From Erythroxylum novogranatense (Eukaryota; Streptophyta; Magnoliopsida; Malpighiales; Erythroxylaceae): 64,000 bases of DNA. The stretch is taken from NCBI GenBank assembly GCA_029891385.1, contig CM057228.1, forward strand, positions 52,291,783 through 52,355,782, written 5' to 3'. Of the stretch, positions 11,801-22,544 are shown piece by piece. Every line of letters starts with the position of its first letter. The first letter of the stretch is position 1. The position numbers were made by a program, and so were the translations under genes. The notes beneath the pieces were generated by a model that saw only the letters and a list, made by a program, of their open reading frames with translations, did no database searches and was not told the origin of the DNA.

Positions 11801-12330
11801 CTTTACAATCCTTCATCCCTAAAAACTTGCCACATGCCAATCCTCAAACATATTTAAAATTCTCACTCTCTTCTAATTCATTTCTAGGCTAAGATATCTC
11901 AAATTTCCAATGATTCCACATTCAAATTCCTAAAATCATACATCAAACTTTCCCCTTGCCATTAGACAATTATTTCGGTACTATACAGTCAATCAATCTG
12001 CCACTCGAAAAATTTTCCGGTCTGGACTTTTTCTCCCGAATTATCCAGAAAATTTCGAAGGGTCACTATCAAATGACAATCACTCTAGAACAGTTCCAAT
12101 TCCAATTCTCAAGCACACATATTTCAAAACTTATAAAACAGATCATATTCACAAATAAATGCCGGGAAATGTCATGAATGCATGTACATATAAGTGTATA
12201 TTCCAAAAGACTCATTCCTCTAAAATTAGAGGCCAAATGAATGTTCACATCAAAATATGCAATGCAACCTACTAGCCTGTCCCAATTTACCAATTTACCC
12301 CTCCCATCGGTGATGGGATGTTACAGGTAT

Positions 12331-13059
12331 ACTAATAAGCAAAGGACTACTCAAAGGCATTGAATTCACAGAATGTAAAGTCATACTTGCAGAAACAAAA
12401 GAATGCATCGAACTAGAATCAATTAATACAAATACTGCAGAATTGAATAACTGAGCCATACTCGTGACAACCTCAGGAGCAGCTGCAGCTTCCTCTCGGG
12501 TCATGGCAAATACCCTGGCTTGCACCTGACCTCTTGGCCTCCCTGGAGGGTTAGCCTTCCTCACAACTCTAGAACTGCCCATCTCTGTGACTGGCCTGGG
12601 TCCCACTGTTTCTACTCTTCTTGGGGCTTGCGACTGCGACCCCTCTTGCCTTACTACCTAGGGACAGTCCTTGATCATGTGCCCCTTCTCACCGCATCGA
12701 AAGAAATCTCCAAGTAGCTTGAAACACTCTCCTTTATGAAGTTTCCTGCAATGCTAACATTGAGGGTTCGTGTATCTGCTTTTCCCGTCCTTCTTGTGCC
12801 TCCCACACTTGAGGCTTGCACTGAAACTGCTTTGGATTGCTTGTTCTTAGCGGGACCACTACTTCCCACTTCACTCTGCGTATAATAAGTCCTTGTACTC
12901 CTCTCAAGCGTCGGAGCACTCATTCCCTTCCTTGAAGACTGCTCACGATTCTTCCTCTTTTTGTTCACTTCAGACTTGATATTCTCCAAATTTTCAGCCT
13001 AGAGTGCGACATCCACCAGCTGTTGGTAATCACAGAAATTGTGGATCAGCACCTTCTCC
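12331..13059 (-). pseudogene. Tek1 gag C-terminal part and start of protease
   Basis: Matches Tek2 gag: ENIKSEVNKKRKNREQ near 12970, then [19 protein letters not shown] near 12520 and the protease start VLIDSSSMHSFVS near 12400. Gag packages element RNA and protease cleaves the polyprotein. The protease DSG triad reads DSS here, so the active-site loop is altered. A frameshift lies near 12780, where the zinc-knuckle region should be, and a stop lies near 13003. The left end is at the S2 duplication; the right end is cut by the LTR at 13065, so the gag N-terminus is missing. Confidence 0.85.
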
Positions 13060-13064
13060 TTGAT

Positions 13065-16000
13065 TGTTGGACCTCGATTTTTAAGAGGAATTTAGAAATA
13101 TAAAAAGTATGAAATAAGGATGTTTGAATGTAAAGTATGAAATAGATGTGATTATGTTTTAAAAAAAATTTGATGAGAAAAAGAATTGATGGATTTTGAT
13201 GACTGAGTTTTGAATAGATTAGTATGGATTATACAAGTTTAAGTGAATGAGAAATTGAAAAATTAAGTTGAAAATCAAGAAATAAAGAGAAAAGTTGTGA
13301 AAATATGAAAAGTTTGACTTTTTGGCCATTGAGAGTTGACTTTTTGATTTAGGCAAAATTTGAGAAAATGATCTACATGAAACTTATAGCTCCTGTTGAA
13401 AGCTTTCTTTCTCCATAAAGTTTGATATTTTTCGATATCGGAAGTGAAAGTTATGAACGGTCAAAGTTATGTATTTGTTTTGCTTTGGTTTGGGTTGACA
13501 AGTATTTGGCAGAAAATTTGTTTGTGTTTTTGACCCTCTTAGAGCTTGAATTGGATTGAGAGGTCTTCTTGAAGATTGTAGCACATGTTTAGAGCTTTCT
13601 AATGGTGTATAATGTGCCTTATTTGGAGTTAGGGGAAAAAAACTTAGGGGGGTTAGACCTAGTTCAGTTACTGTTCATTTGGCAGATTTGTGCAGAACCT
13701 TTGGAAGGATTTTTTACCCCTTTAGAGACTGATTTGGTTTTTACATCCTTCATAGAGAATGTAGATTATCTTCCTATCTTTCCATTGATGTATAATTTGC
13801 AATTATTGGAGTTAGGAACAAAAAGTTATAAGGTTAGAAAGAAAGCAATTATTGTTCATTTGGCAAGTTTACTGTTCCATTGGTTTTTATATAGGCAGTA
13901 ACTTTGAGAGTGTTTTTACCCCTTTAACTGACTGAATTGATTTTTGCACCCTTCACGAAAATTTTATATCATCTCTTTATCTTTCCAATGAGGTAAAATA
14001 TGACATTTTTAGGCTATTGTGTTAAAAGATATTATTTTTCAAACTTCTGGCATTGTGTAGGTAAATTTCAAATTTGGCAGAATTTTTGATTAACAATTTG
14101 ACCCCTTTAGCGACAGAATTAGTTTTTATGTTCTACAAGGAAGTTGTAGAGATTCCTTTAGGCTTTCTTTTGATAACAAATTGGTCAAATTTGGAGTTCA
14201 GAATCAATAGTTATGAATTTTGAAAAAATTATGTTCTATGATGTCGTTTCTACTTGCTTCACATTTTGCTTCTTCATTCCAAATCTGACCGTTTTGCAAA
14301 CTTTTGTTTATATCTTTTCCGTTCGACATCCAATTGACGTGATTTTTGAAGCTTTGGATTCCTAAGACAATTATCTACATTCTTAGGAAAAATTTGTATT
14401 TTTAATAGATTAAATTGAGGGTGATTAATTTAATCAAAGTAAGTTGGATAAATTTTCTGAACATGGTTCAGTCTTTTGCAAAATTCGGGATCTGTGGAGA
14501 TCCGATTGAAATGATTCTTGAGGCAAAACAAACTAGAGATATGGGGCTACAATTCATATGAAGGGATGGAATTTCAATTTAGCACCTAAGATTTAAATTT
14601 CTGAGTGGAAGTTCAGATTAGTGTTTAGTCTAGAATTAGTAAAGATCTGAAAGTATTTTAGCCATAAATTTTGCTCTAGTAATCCAAATGAGGTGATTAT
14701 TGATTTGGATTAAACTAGGGAAATAGGATTACAATTGTTATGAAGAAATCGAGTTTCAATTTTGTCCTTAAGAATGTCAATTTTTGGATGGAAATAACGT
14801 GCTGGAAAATGATTTGGCATAAGACATGTCCAAACTATTTGGGGCATAACTTTTGGTGTAGTCCACAAAATTAAATGATTTTGGTGTCATTATGAAATTA
14901 AGACAATAAGGAACAATTCTCTAGAAGGAAGTTTTAAAAAATTCCTTCAATTTGATAGTGAGAAAAATGTCCTAAAGTAAGTGTGAATGAAATCAAGTTT
15001 TAGGGCAATTTTGGAGGTCTACTTAAGAACTTATGTTACAAGGCTTTCATGGAGGGGAAAGGAGGTCATTAGCCATTCATTAAATGACATGGCATCCTAA
15101 AGTAGGAGAGGCTGTCATTTTTTAAGAGTTGAAGCCCAAAAGTTTAAAGAGAATGAACAAAATAAGAAGAGAGAAAGAAGGGAGGAGCACTTTGGTGGAG
15201 AAAGGGAAAGAGAAAAAGAGAGGAAGCCTAGGGATTTCGATTTTTTCCAAGCTTCCAAGAGGACTTTTGAGTAGATTCAAGGGGAATAATATGGAAGAAG
15301 AAGAAAGCTTCCTTCCAAGCCAAGCAAATTCGAAATTGGAGAAGAAATGAGGTAAGAGGAAACTTTTGAACTTTGGGATTTTTATGAAGTTTTGGTTTAA
15401 ATACCTTGATTATGGTGTGGGTTTGTTAATTTTAAGCTCAATTTTAGTGAATGCTTAGTTTAATTGGTTCAATTTTAGATAATTGTGAATTAGGGTTTAT
15501 GCTCAATTTTTATGATTTGGAGTTTTTGGAAGTTTATGATTTAAATAGTTGGAATATATGAGGAATTAGTGTTTCCTAAGCTTAATTTAAGTAATTATGA
15601 TTTTTATGATGTTAAATTTGGGTAAATTGGTTTAGTAAAATTTCAATTGGAAGAAAGAAAGAAGCAAGGGTCAAATTGAAGCTAGGGATAAGCTTCTAGC
15701 ATCGATTCAAGGTGGGTCGTATGTTTATTTATTGAATTTTAAGCTAAGTATGTGTTTTTAAAAAATCAAGAAGCAAAACGTTTATAAATTATTATTTATG
15801 AAAATGTTTGAAAATTTTGATTTCGAAGGATTAAATTCCTTGTCTTCGGAATGATTTTAAGAAAATTTAAGGTTTATGAAATTCATTGTTTTCGAATGAT
15901 TTGAATGATTTGAAAAATGTGCACGGTGAATTAGAATGTGTTGGATTTATGATTTAAAGAAATTATTGCATTCATTGTTATCAATTTGATTGATATGATA

Positions 16001-16165
16001 TGTGATTAAATTGATGATTTGAATTGTATTAGAATTACTATATGATTTCATGTTGGATATGTGATTGTGAATGTGTCAATTTTGATATGATATGAAAATT
16101 TTGAAAATCAAGACTTTCAAAAAGTGTCAAGTTTGATATGATATGATTAGAATTACTATATGCTT
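13065..16165 (+). mobile_element. Gia0: truncated + strand LTR (Gia type)
   Basis: Starts TGTTGGACCTCGATTT inside Tek1 gag; the 5 bp before it are TTGAT. Its first 2.2 kb matches, in reverse complement, the Gia2 LTR (33171-35356) closely, so the two form a large inverted pair about 18 kb apart. The donor-like AAGGTGGGTCG is at 15709-15719. It lacks the hairpin block and the CCCAACA end, stopping near 16165 at an orphan piece of Gia internal DNA. Short open frames here are not coding: they recur only as LTR copies. Confidence 0.82.
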
Positions 16166-16173
16166 TTGCAAAA

Positions 16174-16324
16174 TTCGTCTGTGTCTGCTTTACTTCGTCT
16201 GTGTCTGCTTTACTTCGTCTTCTTTACTATTCGCATCAAAGTTTGCGTCTGCTTTGCTTAGCGTCTGCGTCTGTGTTCCTTCGTCTGTATGACTTCGTCT
16301 GTATGTCTGACTTCGTCTGCTTTT
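16174..16324 (+). repeat. CGTCTG-rich minisatellite
   Basis: Two perfect 20-bp units TTCGTCTGTGTCTGCTTTAC are followed by degenerate copies based on CGTCTG, TCTGCTTTGC and TTCGTCTGTATGAC. It is confined to the orphan internal fragment and absent from the other Gia internal regions. Confidence 0.85.
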
Positions 16325-16410
16325 GTTTTACTTTTATTTTGCTCTTTTGTTATACATCAAAATCATATCTAAGTAAAGTCATTTAGACTTAACAGTAAGA
16401 TCCTATTACT

Positions 16411-16424
16411 GGGCTCTGATACCA
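16411..16424 (-). other. PBS (initiator Met tRNA) of the orphan fragment
   Basis: The minus strand reads TGGTATCAGAGCCC, complementary to the 3' end of plant initiator methionine tRNA, four bases from the LTR end. Confidence 0.85.
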
Positions 16425-16428
16425 TAAC

Positions 16429-19400
16429 TGTTGGATTCCGATCTCGGAACCGGACCCTAACCAGAAAATGAAAAAGACAAAAAGCGAAGGTCAAACCCGG
16501 AAGTGGGCCGAAATGAAAGCAGAAGTAAAAGCATCAGCGAAATTGAAACGAAAGCGAAAATGCAGAAGTGAAGTGAAAGGAACTGGAAACTCGAAACTAA
16601 TAATAACGGATTCGAAAGAACGAAGCAAAGTAATTCGAATCGAATTCCAAACGAACTGAAACAAACTGAGAGGCAAGACTCTGACATCTGCGAAGAAAAA
16701 CTTTTCGAAACAGTGTCGCATTGGATACCCTAAGAATAACATGGTCCAAACTAATCCGAAATCGGTATAAATTTTTTTGTTAATTCCTATTCCTTTCATC
16801 TTTATCAATTTTATCCAAATCAAAACAATTTAATTTCCCATTTGAAACAATTCAACCATTTTAATCTCACTATCCTTTTCCATAAGCTCAAATCACTCTT
16901 AATCATGCATATCTTAATCGCATCTTTAAAACTCTTAATCTTATACTTATTCTAACTTGCCATAAACCGATTTTTATCAAAAATCGGGCAGCATAACGGC
17001 TGTATTTTGAACATCCCAAAAAAATCTGCAAATAGTTCAAATACACTTCTAAATCCCATCCACCAACAAAATTCGTCGGACCTCCTATCCGGAATCCCAT
17101 ATACAATCAACTCACAATCATACTCATAGCACTTCAATAAATCTCAATCCATAACCCAAACATAAATATTTACATTCATAAGAATCAATCTCATTTATAT
17201 ACATCTCAAATCAAAATACAAATTCATAATTCAATCTAAACCACTCATATTCATAAACAATCATAACTCGTATCCCAAAATCATACACAAACCCAACTCC
17301 ATACATTAATTCATAATTCATATACATCATGAAACCAAAATGGAATTCTTAAGCCACGATACTACATCTATTGCACAAACCGAAATACATAAGAATACAT
17401 ATTTCTCCAAAATACACAACATATGTCTAAACTCTTATTTTTACAAAAATCCTATTGCAACAAAAATACTATTACAAACATAACGGACGAACTGACTTTC
17501 TTCCATCCGATCTCCTTCTTGATTACCTGGAGATGGGGATGAAAGGGGGTGAGCTCGACGACTTAATGGATAACATATTTATAATAGAAAAATAAGAAAA
17601 AATATTTTTTCAAAACTTTTGCCATCTTAAAATTTCACAGTCTAAAAACTGGCAAATTTTCTTATTTCTCAAACTTTTCACTTTCCAAATCCTTCATAAA
17701 CAATTTCATAAACTCCTTGGTTAAAAACTTTTCCACAAATCATTCCTCCAATTTCTTAAATCCTTCACAAATTGTGCACAATTTCAATAACATGAATGCA
17801 TCACATAGAAATGCATCACATCTTAAACAAATCAAAACACATTGCACATCAAAATGGTTTGGGTCGGTCCAAAACAAAACATACTGCACATTCCCGCATA
17901 GTGGTCCTGTGCAGCCATGAACAGAACGTACTACACCTTCCCGCATCGCGGTCCAGTATAGCCGTGACTTATGGGAGTCCGAGATCAGAACTCCTGTGCC
18001 ACTAGCGGGCAGCTGGGAGAAGGCTTTAAAATAGACAAGTGCGCACTTGTCCCACTTATGGGACCTGACTAAACCCACATAACACATAATCGAAAACGAA
18101 AATTTGGATTGCCCGAAGGCACATTTCGAAATCTTGCTTTTCGTGACATGTCATAATCGAACAGAGAGTCACACAAAACCCATAACCATATTTCAATCAT
18201 TCAAAAACCAAAGGATTCTCATACATCAGAATCAAAGAATACAATACTTTAGAAATTTCCAAATCATTCAAACACAATGAAATCAACCACCTTAGAAAGG
18301 ACAAACTTCAAAAACGAACTTAAACTATTTACCTTCAAAAAAGTCTTGAAAAACTTTACCTTAATTTCCCTCATGAAGTATAAAGGCTTAGGGCTCAATC
18401 AAAAATCCTATTCTTCAACTAAAAATGTAATTTCATAACTCTTCACACCGAACACCAAAGTTCGCAAATTTGGTATCAATAAAAAGCTCAAAGAAAACTC
18501 TACAACTTTCATGAAGAGTTTAAAAACCCATATGGCCTCTAAGGGAGTCAAGGACTACTTCAAGTTACTGCCCATAAAAATGACCCTATAAACAGTAACC
18601 GTCTTCTTCCAATCCTCATAACTTCTTACTTCAAAACTCAATCATAGTATATTATATACCAATGAAAAGATAAAAACCTACACTACAATCTTCAAGAAGA
18701 CCCTCATGTCAAATTCTAATTCTAAGAGGGTCAAACAATCAACCAAAGTTGTTGTTCAAACAGTGAAGGTAAACAGTAGCAGCAATTTTCCGAAACTCAT
18801 AACTTCTTACTCCTAACTCTAAACATTACATATTATACCTCAATGAAAAGATAAAAAGACATTCTACATCTCTTATGAAGGATGCAACAATCAATGAAGG
18901 CCTCAAAGGGGTGAAAAACCCTTCCAAAGATACTGCACAAAAACAGTCCAAACAGTATGGTAAACCGTAGCTGTTTTCTTTCAACTCTTATATCTCCTTA
19001 CTCCTAAGCCGAAAAAAGACGTATTATACGTCTATGAAAAGAAAAAAATGTAAACTACAATCTTCCAGAAGACCTCCTAATCCAATTCAACCATTAAGGA
19101 GGTCAAAAGCACAATCGAAACTGCTGCCAAATTTGTGAAAAATTTGACAGCACCTCTCCTAAAATATCATCTAGCCAACTTCTTCAATTTCAATCCAAAC
19201 TCCAATACCTGCACAAAACCACTTCAATCTCCACCATCCTCAATCTTCCAAGTCCATACTCATCCAACAATCCCATCAATTCACTCAAATGGCAGCCATA
19301 CACTCCTAGCATTCTAATCATTTCCAAACTATAAGGCAACACATTTGAAAGCAATATATACAAGAATGCTTTACAACTCAAAAACTCAAAGTCACACCAC

Positions 19401-21881
19401 TTCAAATTTACAATGTCTATGCAAATCACATAACACATCCTTTATCATTCAAGAATGCAACAATCTTAGAAAACATTAATATATTCAAACACAATGGTTT
19501 TAACGATTATTTCAATTTTTATCAAATCATTTGAAATCAAAGAATGTAACAATTGAACCATTTGATTCAAAAGTTCGAAACCATTGTAGCCATTTCCAAT
19601 CATTCGAAAACAAAACCTAACAATAACTTTTCAAATCATATCACTTCTTGATTTTTCGAAAACACAAATAATAAATTTGTTTTAAAACATTCCTATTCTA
19701 AATTTTTCGAAAACTTGAAATTAGCTTATAATTCAAACAATAAACATGTTACCCACCTCGAAACGATACTTGGAACTTGCTTAAAGCCTCAATTCTCCAT
19801 CCTTACGAAAATCCCCAAATTCATGACGAAACCCTAATTAGTCAACAACCAAAAATTGAATATCATAAATGACATAATCTCCAAAATTAACTTTAGAAAA
19901 CTTAAACCCATAACATTCTTAAACTATCTAATCCAAAAACTCATCAAAAATCCAAAGATCAAAAACGATTCTTACCTTTCCTCTTCATCAATTTCGGATT
20001 TTCTAGGCTTGGTATGAAGCTCTTGAGTTCCTCCACCTTTCTCTCTCTTAAACTATGTTCGAAAATCCTCTTACAAATTAAGAAAACGAAACCCTAAACA
20101 TTTTTGTTTCTTCTTCTTCTCCCCTCTTCTCCACCGATTCACTCTTCTCCTCTCTTCCTTTTATTTTCGTTTCTTTTCCTTAAGACTATCGTGCTTCTCC
20201 TCTAAAACCAACGACAGCCACTCTTCTTCTTCTTAATTGACTACAAAATGACCAAAAGACCCTTGCTTAATAGCCTTATATCATAGTAACTTAAGTAAAC
20301 TTCCACATTTGCCCTTCATTTAACCTTTAAAAACTGTCATCTTGCTTCCCAATTTTGAGCAAGTAACTGACATAATTTGGCAAAACATTCTCTTAAAAAA
20401 TGTTCCTATATGTCTCATCTTTAAAATGGCACCAAGAATGCTCAAATCGGTTCAGAAATGAAGGAGTTATAGGCAAAATACGTGTTCAGCTCTTACTAAT
20501 CCGAGACTGAACATTAACTCAATTTCAATCCAGAAATTGACAATCTTAGGGATGAAGTTGAATTTCGATCCCTTCACATGATTTTTAGCCCCATGTCTCA
20601 ATTTTGATTTTTCCTCAAGAATCAACTCAATCGGAGCTCCACAGCTCCCGAATTTCTCAAAGTAATGAACCATGTTCAGAAAATTTTCCAACTTAAACAC
20701 TTTAACCAATCCTCACTCTTTGATTCAATCAAATCTCTTTCCATTTAATCTCCTAAAAATCACAATTTCCCATGAAAATGAAATTAATTATCTTAGGAAT
20801 CCAACTCTTTGAAAATCGAGTCAATCAGATGTCGGACGAAGAAATTATAAGCAAAAGATTGAACAAGGGTCGGAGTATAAGCAAAATTATAGTACTTCAA
20901 AAACATAAATGTAACTTAATTTTCCAAAAATCATAACTCTTGATTCTGAACCCCAAATTTTACAAATTTGGTATGGAAAGATAAAAAGGAAGCTCTATAA
21001 CTTCCATGAAGACCCCCACAACCAATCCCATCTCTAAAGGGGTCAAAAACCCAATCAAAGTTACTGCTCCTACTTGTCATTCCAAAACAGTAACTGAAAC
21101 TTCCAAAAATCATAACTCCACATTCCATGGTCCAAAAATTGCATACTTTATATCAATGGAAAGATAAAAACATATTATAAAACATTCATGAAGAACTTCA
21201 ACACAAATGCAACCTCTAACTAGGTCAATTTTTTCATTCAAAGTTTTTGCCCTGAAATTTTCATCCTATACCAACTTCAAACTTTAAAATTTCATATCTC
21301 CCAATTCCCACATCTAAAAATTTCATACTTTTTAGCGTCGGAAAGATTGATAGATAAGCTACAACTTTCATGTAGACCACTTACTCCAATTCAAACTAAA
21401 TCCTCAGGATGAGTGGTCTCGAAGCATAGAACACACAAACATATACTTAATAGCATTTTCAAAAACAAAGCAAAAGAACCTTATCATCGGAAAATCATAT
21501 CTTCCACTCCCGATGTCGAAAAATTGCATACTTTATGACGACAGAAAGCTTTTAACAGACACTACAAGTTTCATGTAGATCATTTTCTCAAATTTTGCCT
21601 AAATCAAAAAGTCAACTTTTATAACCAAAAAGTCAAACTTTCCTAATTCAACAATTTTTCACACTTTTTCTCTTTATTTTTTAATTCAACTTCTATTTCA
21701 ATTTACTCATTCACTTTACTCTCATAATTCATACAAATTTAATCAATTATCAAATTCCTCAAATCTTTTCTCATCAATTTTCTTTAAGGCACAAGACATC
21801 TATAACACAATTCATATCCAAAACACTCATTGAATTTCATTTCATATATCTAAATTGCCACTTAAGGATCGGGGTCCAACA
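16429..21881 (-). mobile_element. 3' LTR of Gia1 (complete)
   Basis: TGTTGGATTCCGATC (left) to GATCGGGGTCCAACA (right). In sense order from 21881: a U3 made of repeated degenerate lines about paired with words such as CATAACTTCTTA, a pyrimidine/purine switch near 20160 where transcription probably starts, the donor-like GAGGTGGGTAAC (19751-19760), the hairpin block (18121-17560) and HP3 (17077-17091). No coding sequence over 5.4 kb. Confidence 0.88.
17881..18121 (-). other. Structured leader block in Gia1 3' LTR, with duplicated hairpin
   Basis: HP1 is duplicated in tandem. Unit 1: CTGCACA (17884-17890)/TGTGCAG (17908-17914), inner CCGC/GTGG. Unit 2: CTACACC (17931-17937)/AGTATAG (17955-17961) with two mismatches, inner CCGC/GCGG. 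HP4: AGCT (18011-18014)/GGCT (18022-18025). HP5: TGCC (18110-18113)-CGAA-GGCA (18118-18121); on the sense strand this is TGCC-TTCG-GGCA, a C(UUCG)G tetraloop stem. Confidence 0.65.
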
Positions 21882-22544
21882 TTTCTCCCCCTCTTAAAAG
21901 AATTTCGTCCTCGAAATTCATACTTCATTATCAAGTAATACATCCTCTTAATCATAGTCAAATTACTTTCTTATCTTATTTCTCATCACACACTTTCTTA
22001 ACTTGGTCACATCAAATACACATACTTCCTATCAAATCACTATTTCTTAATCTCAATGTACCTTAATATGGACCAACACCATTTCATTCAATCTTTTGAA
22101 TTTCTATACATACATCTCTATCATTCATCTCATCTTTCAAAATTTTCATCTCTCAAAAGCATAATCAATTTCATTTGTCCCCAATTCATCAAAATCATTC
22201 TAATCTCAATATTATACACATTCTTAAAAACAATCATAATTCTCATCACTTTAATCAAACAATCAATTTCACTCTTCAAATATTTCATGACATAACTTCA
22301 CATCATTTAATCCTATCCTCCAAGTATTTCTTATTTCATCACACACATGTATATCTGAAATCCATTCATCAAATTTTATCATGAAATTCTCCTCTCAATT
22401 TCCATTAACACTTTTTTATAATCAATCATAACTTATCATCTTAATCAAACAATCCATTTACATATCTATCACATTTTCTCTAATTCAATCTTAACAAACA
22501 TAATGCCCAAGTAAGATCCTATTACTGGGCTCTGATACCATAAC
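21882..22544 (-). mobile_element. Gia1 internal region (noncoding), PPT and PBS
   Basis: The PPT (AAGAGGGGGAGAAA on the minus strand) abuts the 3' LTR and is preceded by ATTTCGAGGACGAAATTC, as in Tek elements. The PBS TGGTATCAGAGCCC lies at 22527-22540. The 600 bp between are AT-rich with no gag or pol similarity; the open frames there are low-complexity. Confidence 0.85.

Larger units (their letters stand above)
9455..12325 (-). mobile_element. S2: solo LTR (2871 bp) in Tek1 protease
   Basis: Flanked by a perfect 5-bp duplication GGTAT (9450-9454 and 12326-12330). The right end on the minus strand is TGTAACATCCC; the left end is a decayed copy (TATAGTATCCC) of the same inverted terminal sequence. 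Position 12325 joins 9455 in the middle of the protease reading frame and excision restores it. Minus sense is inferred from the TATA box (11793-11800), donor-like motif (10603-10613) and hairpin order. It is related to LTR-B. No coding sequence. Confidence 0.92.
1080..13064 (-). mobile_element. Tek1: Ty3/Gypsy chromovirus (Tekay/Del-like), broken and nested
   Basis: Minus-strand retrotransposon read right to left: gag remnant (12331-13059), protease/RT/RNase H (8012-9449 plus part of the 12.3-12.6 kb piece), RNase H end/integrase/chromodomain (3240-5065), PPT and 3' LTR (1080-3229). Two solo LTRs, S1 and S2, split it and removing them restores continuity. The gag start, PBS and 5' LTR are not present: at 13064 the gag is cut by the + strand LTR Gia0 and does not resume in the window. 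The domain order and the C-terminal chromodomain identify a chromovirus; long LTRs and gag style suggest the Tekay/Del clade. Frameshifts and stops make it inactive. Confidence 0.88.
16166..16428 (-). mobile_element. Orphan Gia internal fragment with PBS
   Basis: Directly left of the Gia1 LTR. The last 30 bp, from TAAGATCCTATTACTGG to the LTR, match the PBS side of the Gia1 internal region (22512-22544) almost exactly; further left the sequence differs. An LTR that has a PPT on one side (21882) and a PBS on the other cannot belong to a simple two-LTR element; a tandem LTR-internal-LTR-internal arrangement is the simplest explanation. Confidence 0.72.

Noticed and set aside
16411..16424. tRNA-like sequence GGGCTCTGATACCA and copies at 22527, 35885, 37142, 49607 and 63404
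   Set aside because: Each is only the 3' 12-15 bases beside an LTR end, i.e. a primer-binding site, not a tRNA gene.
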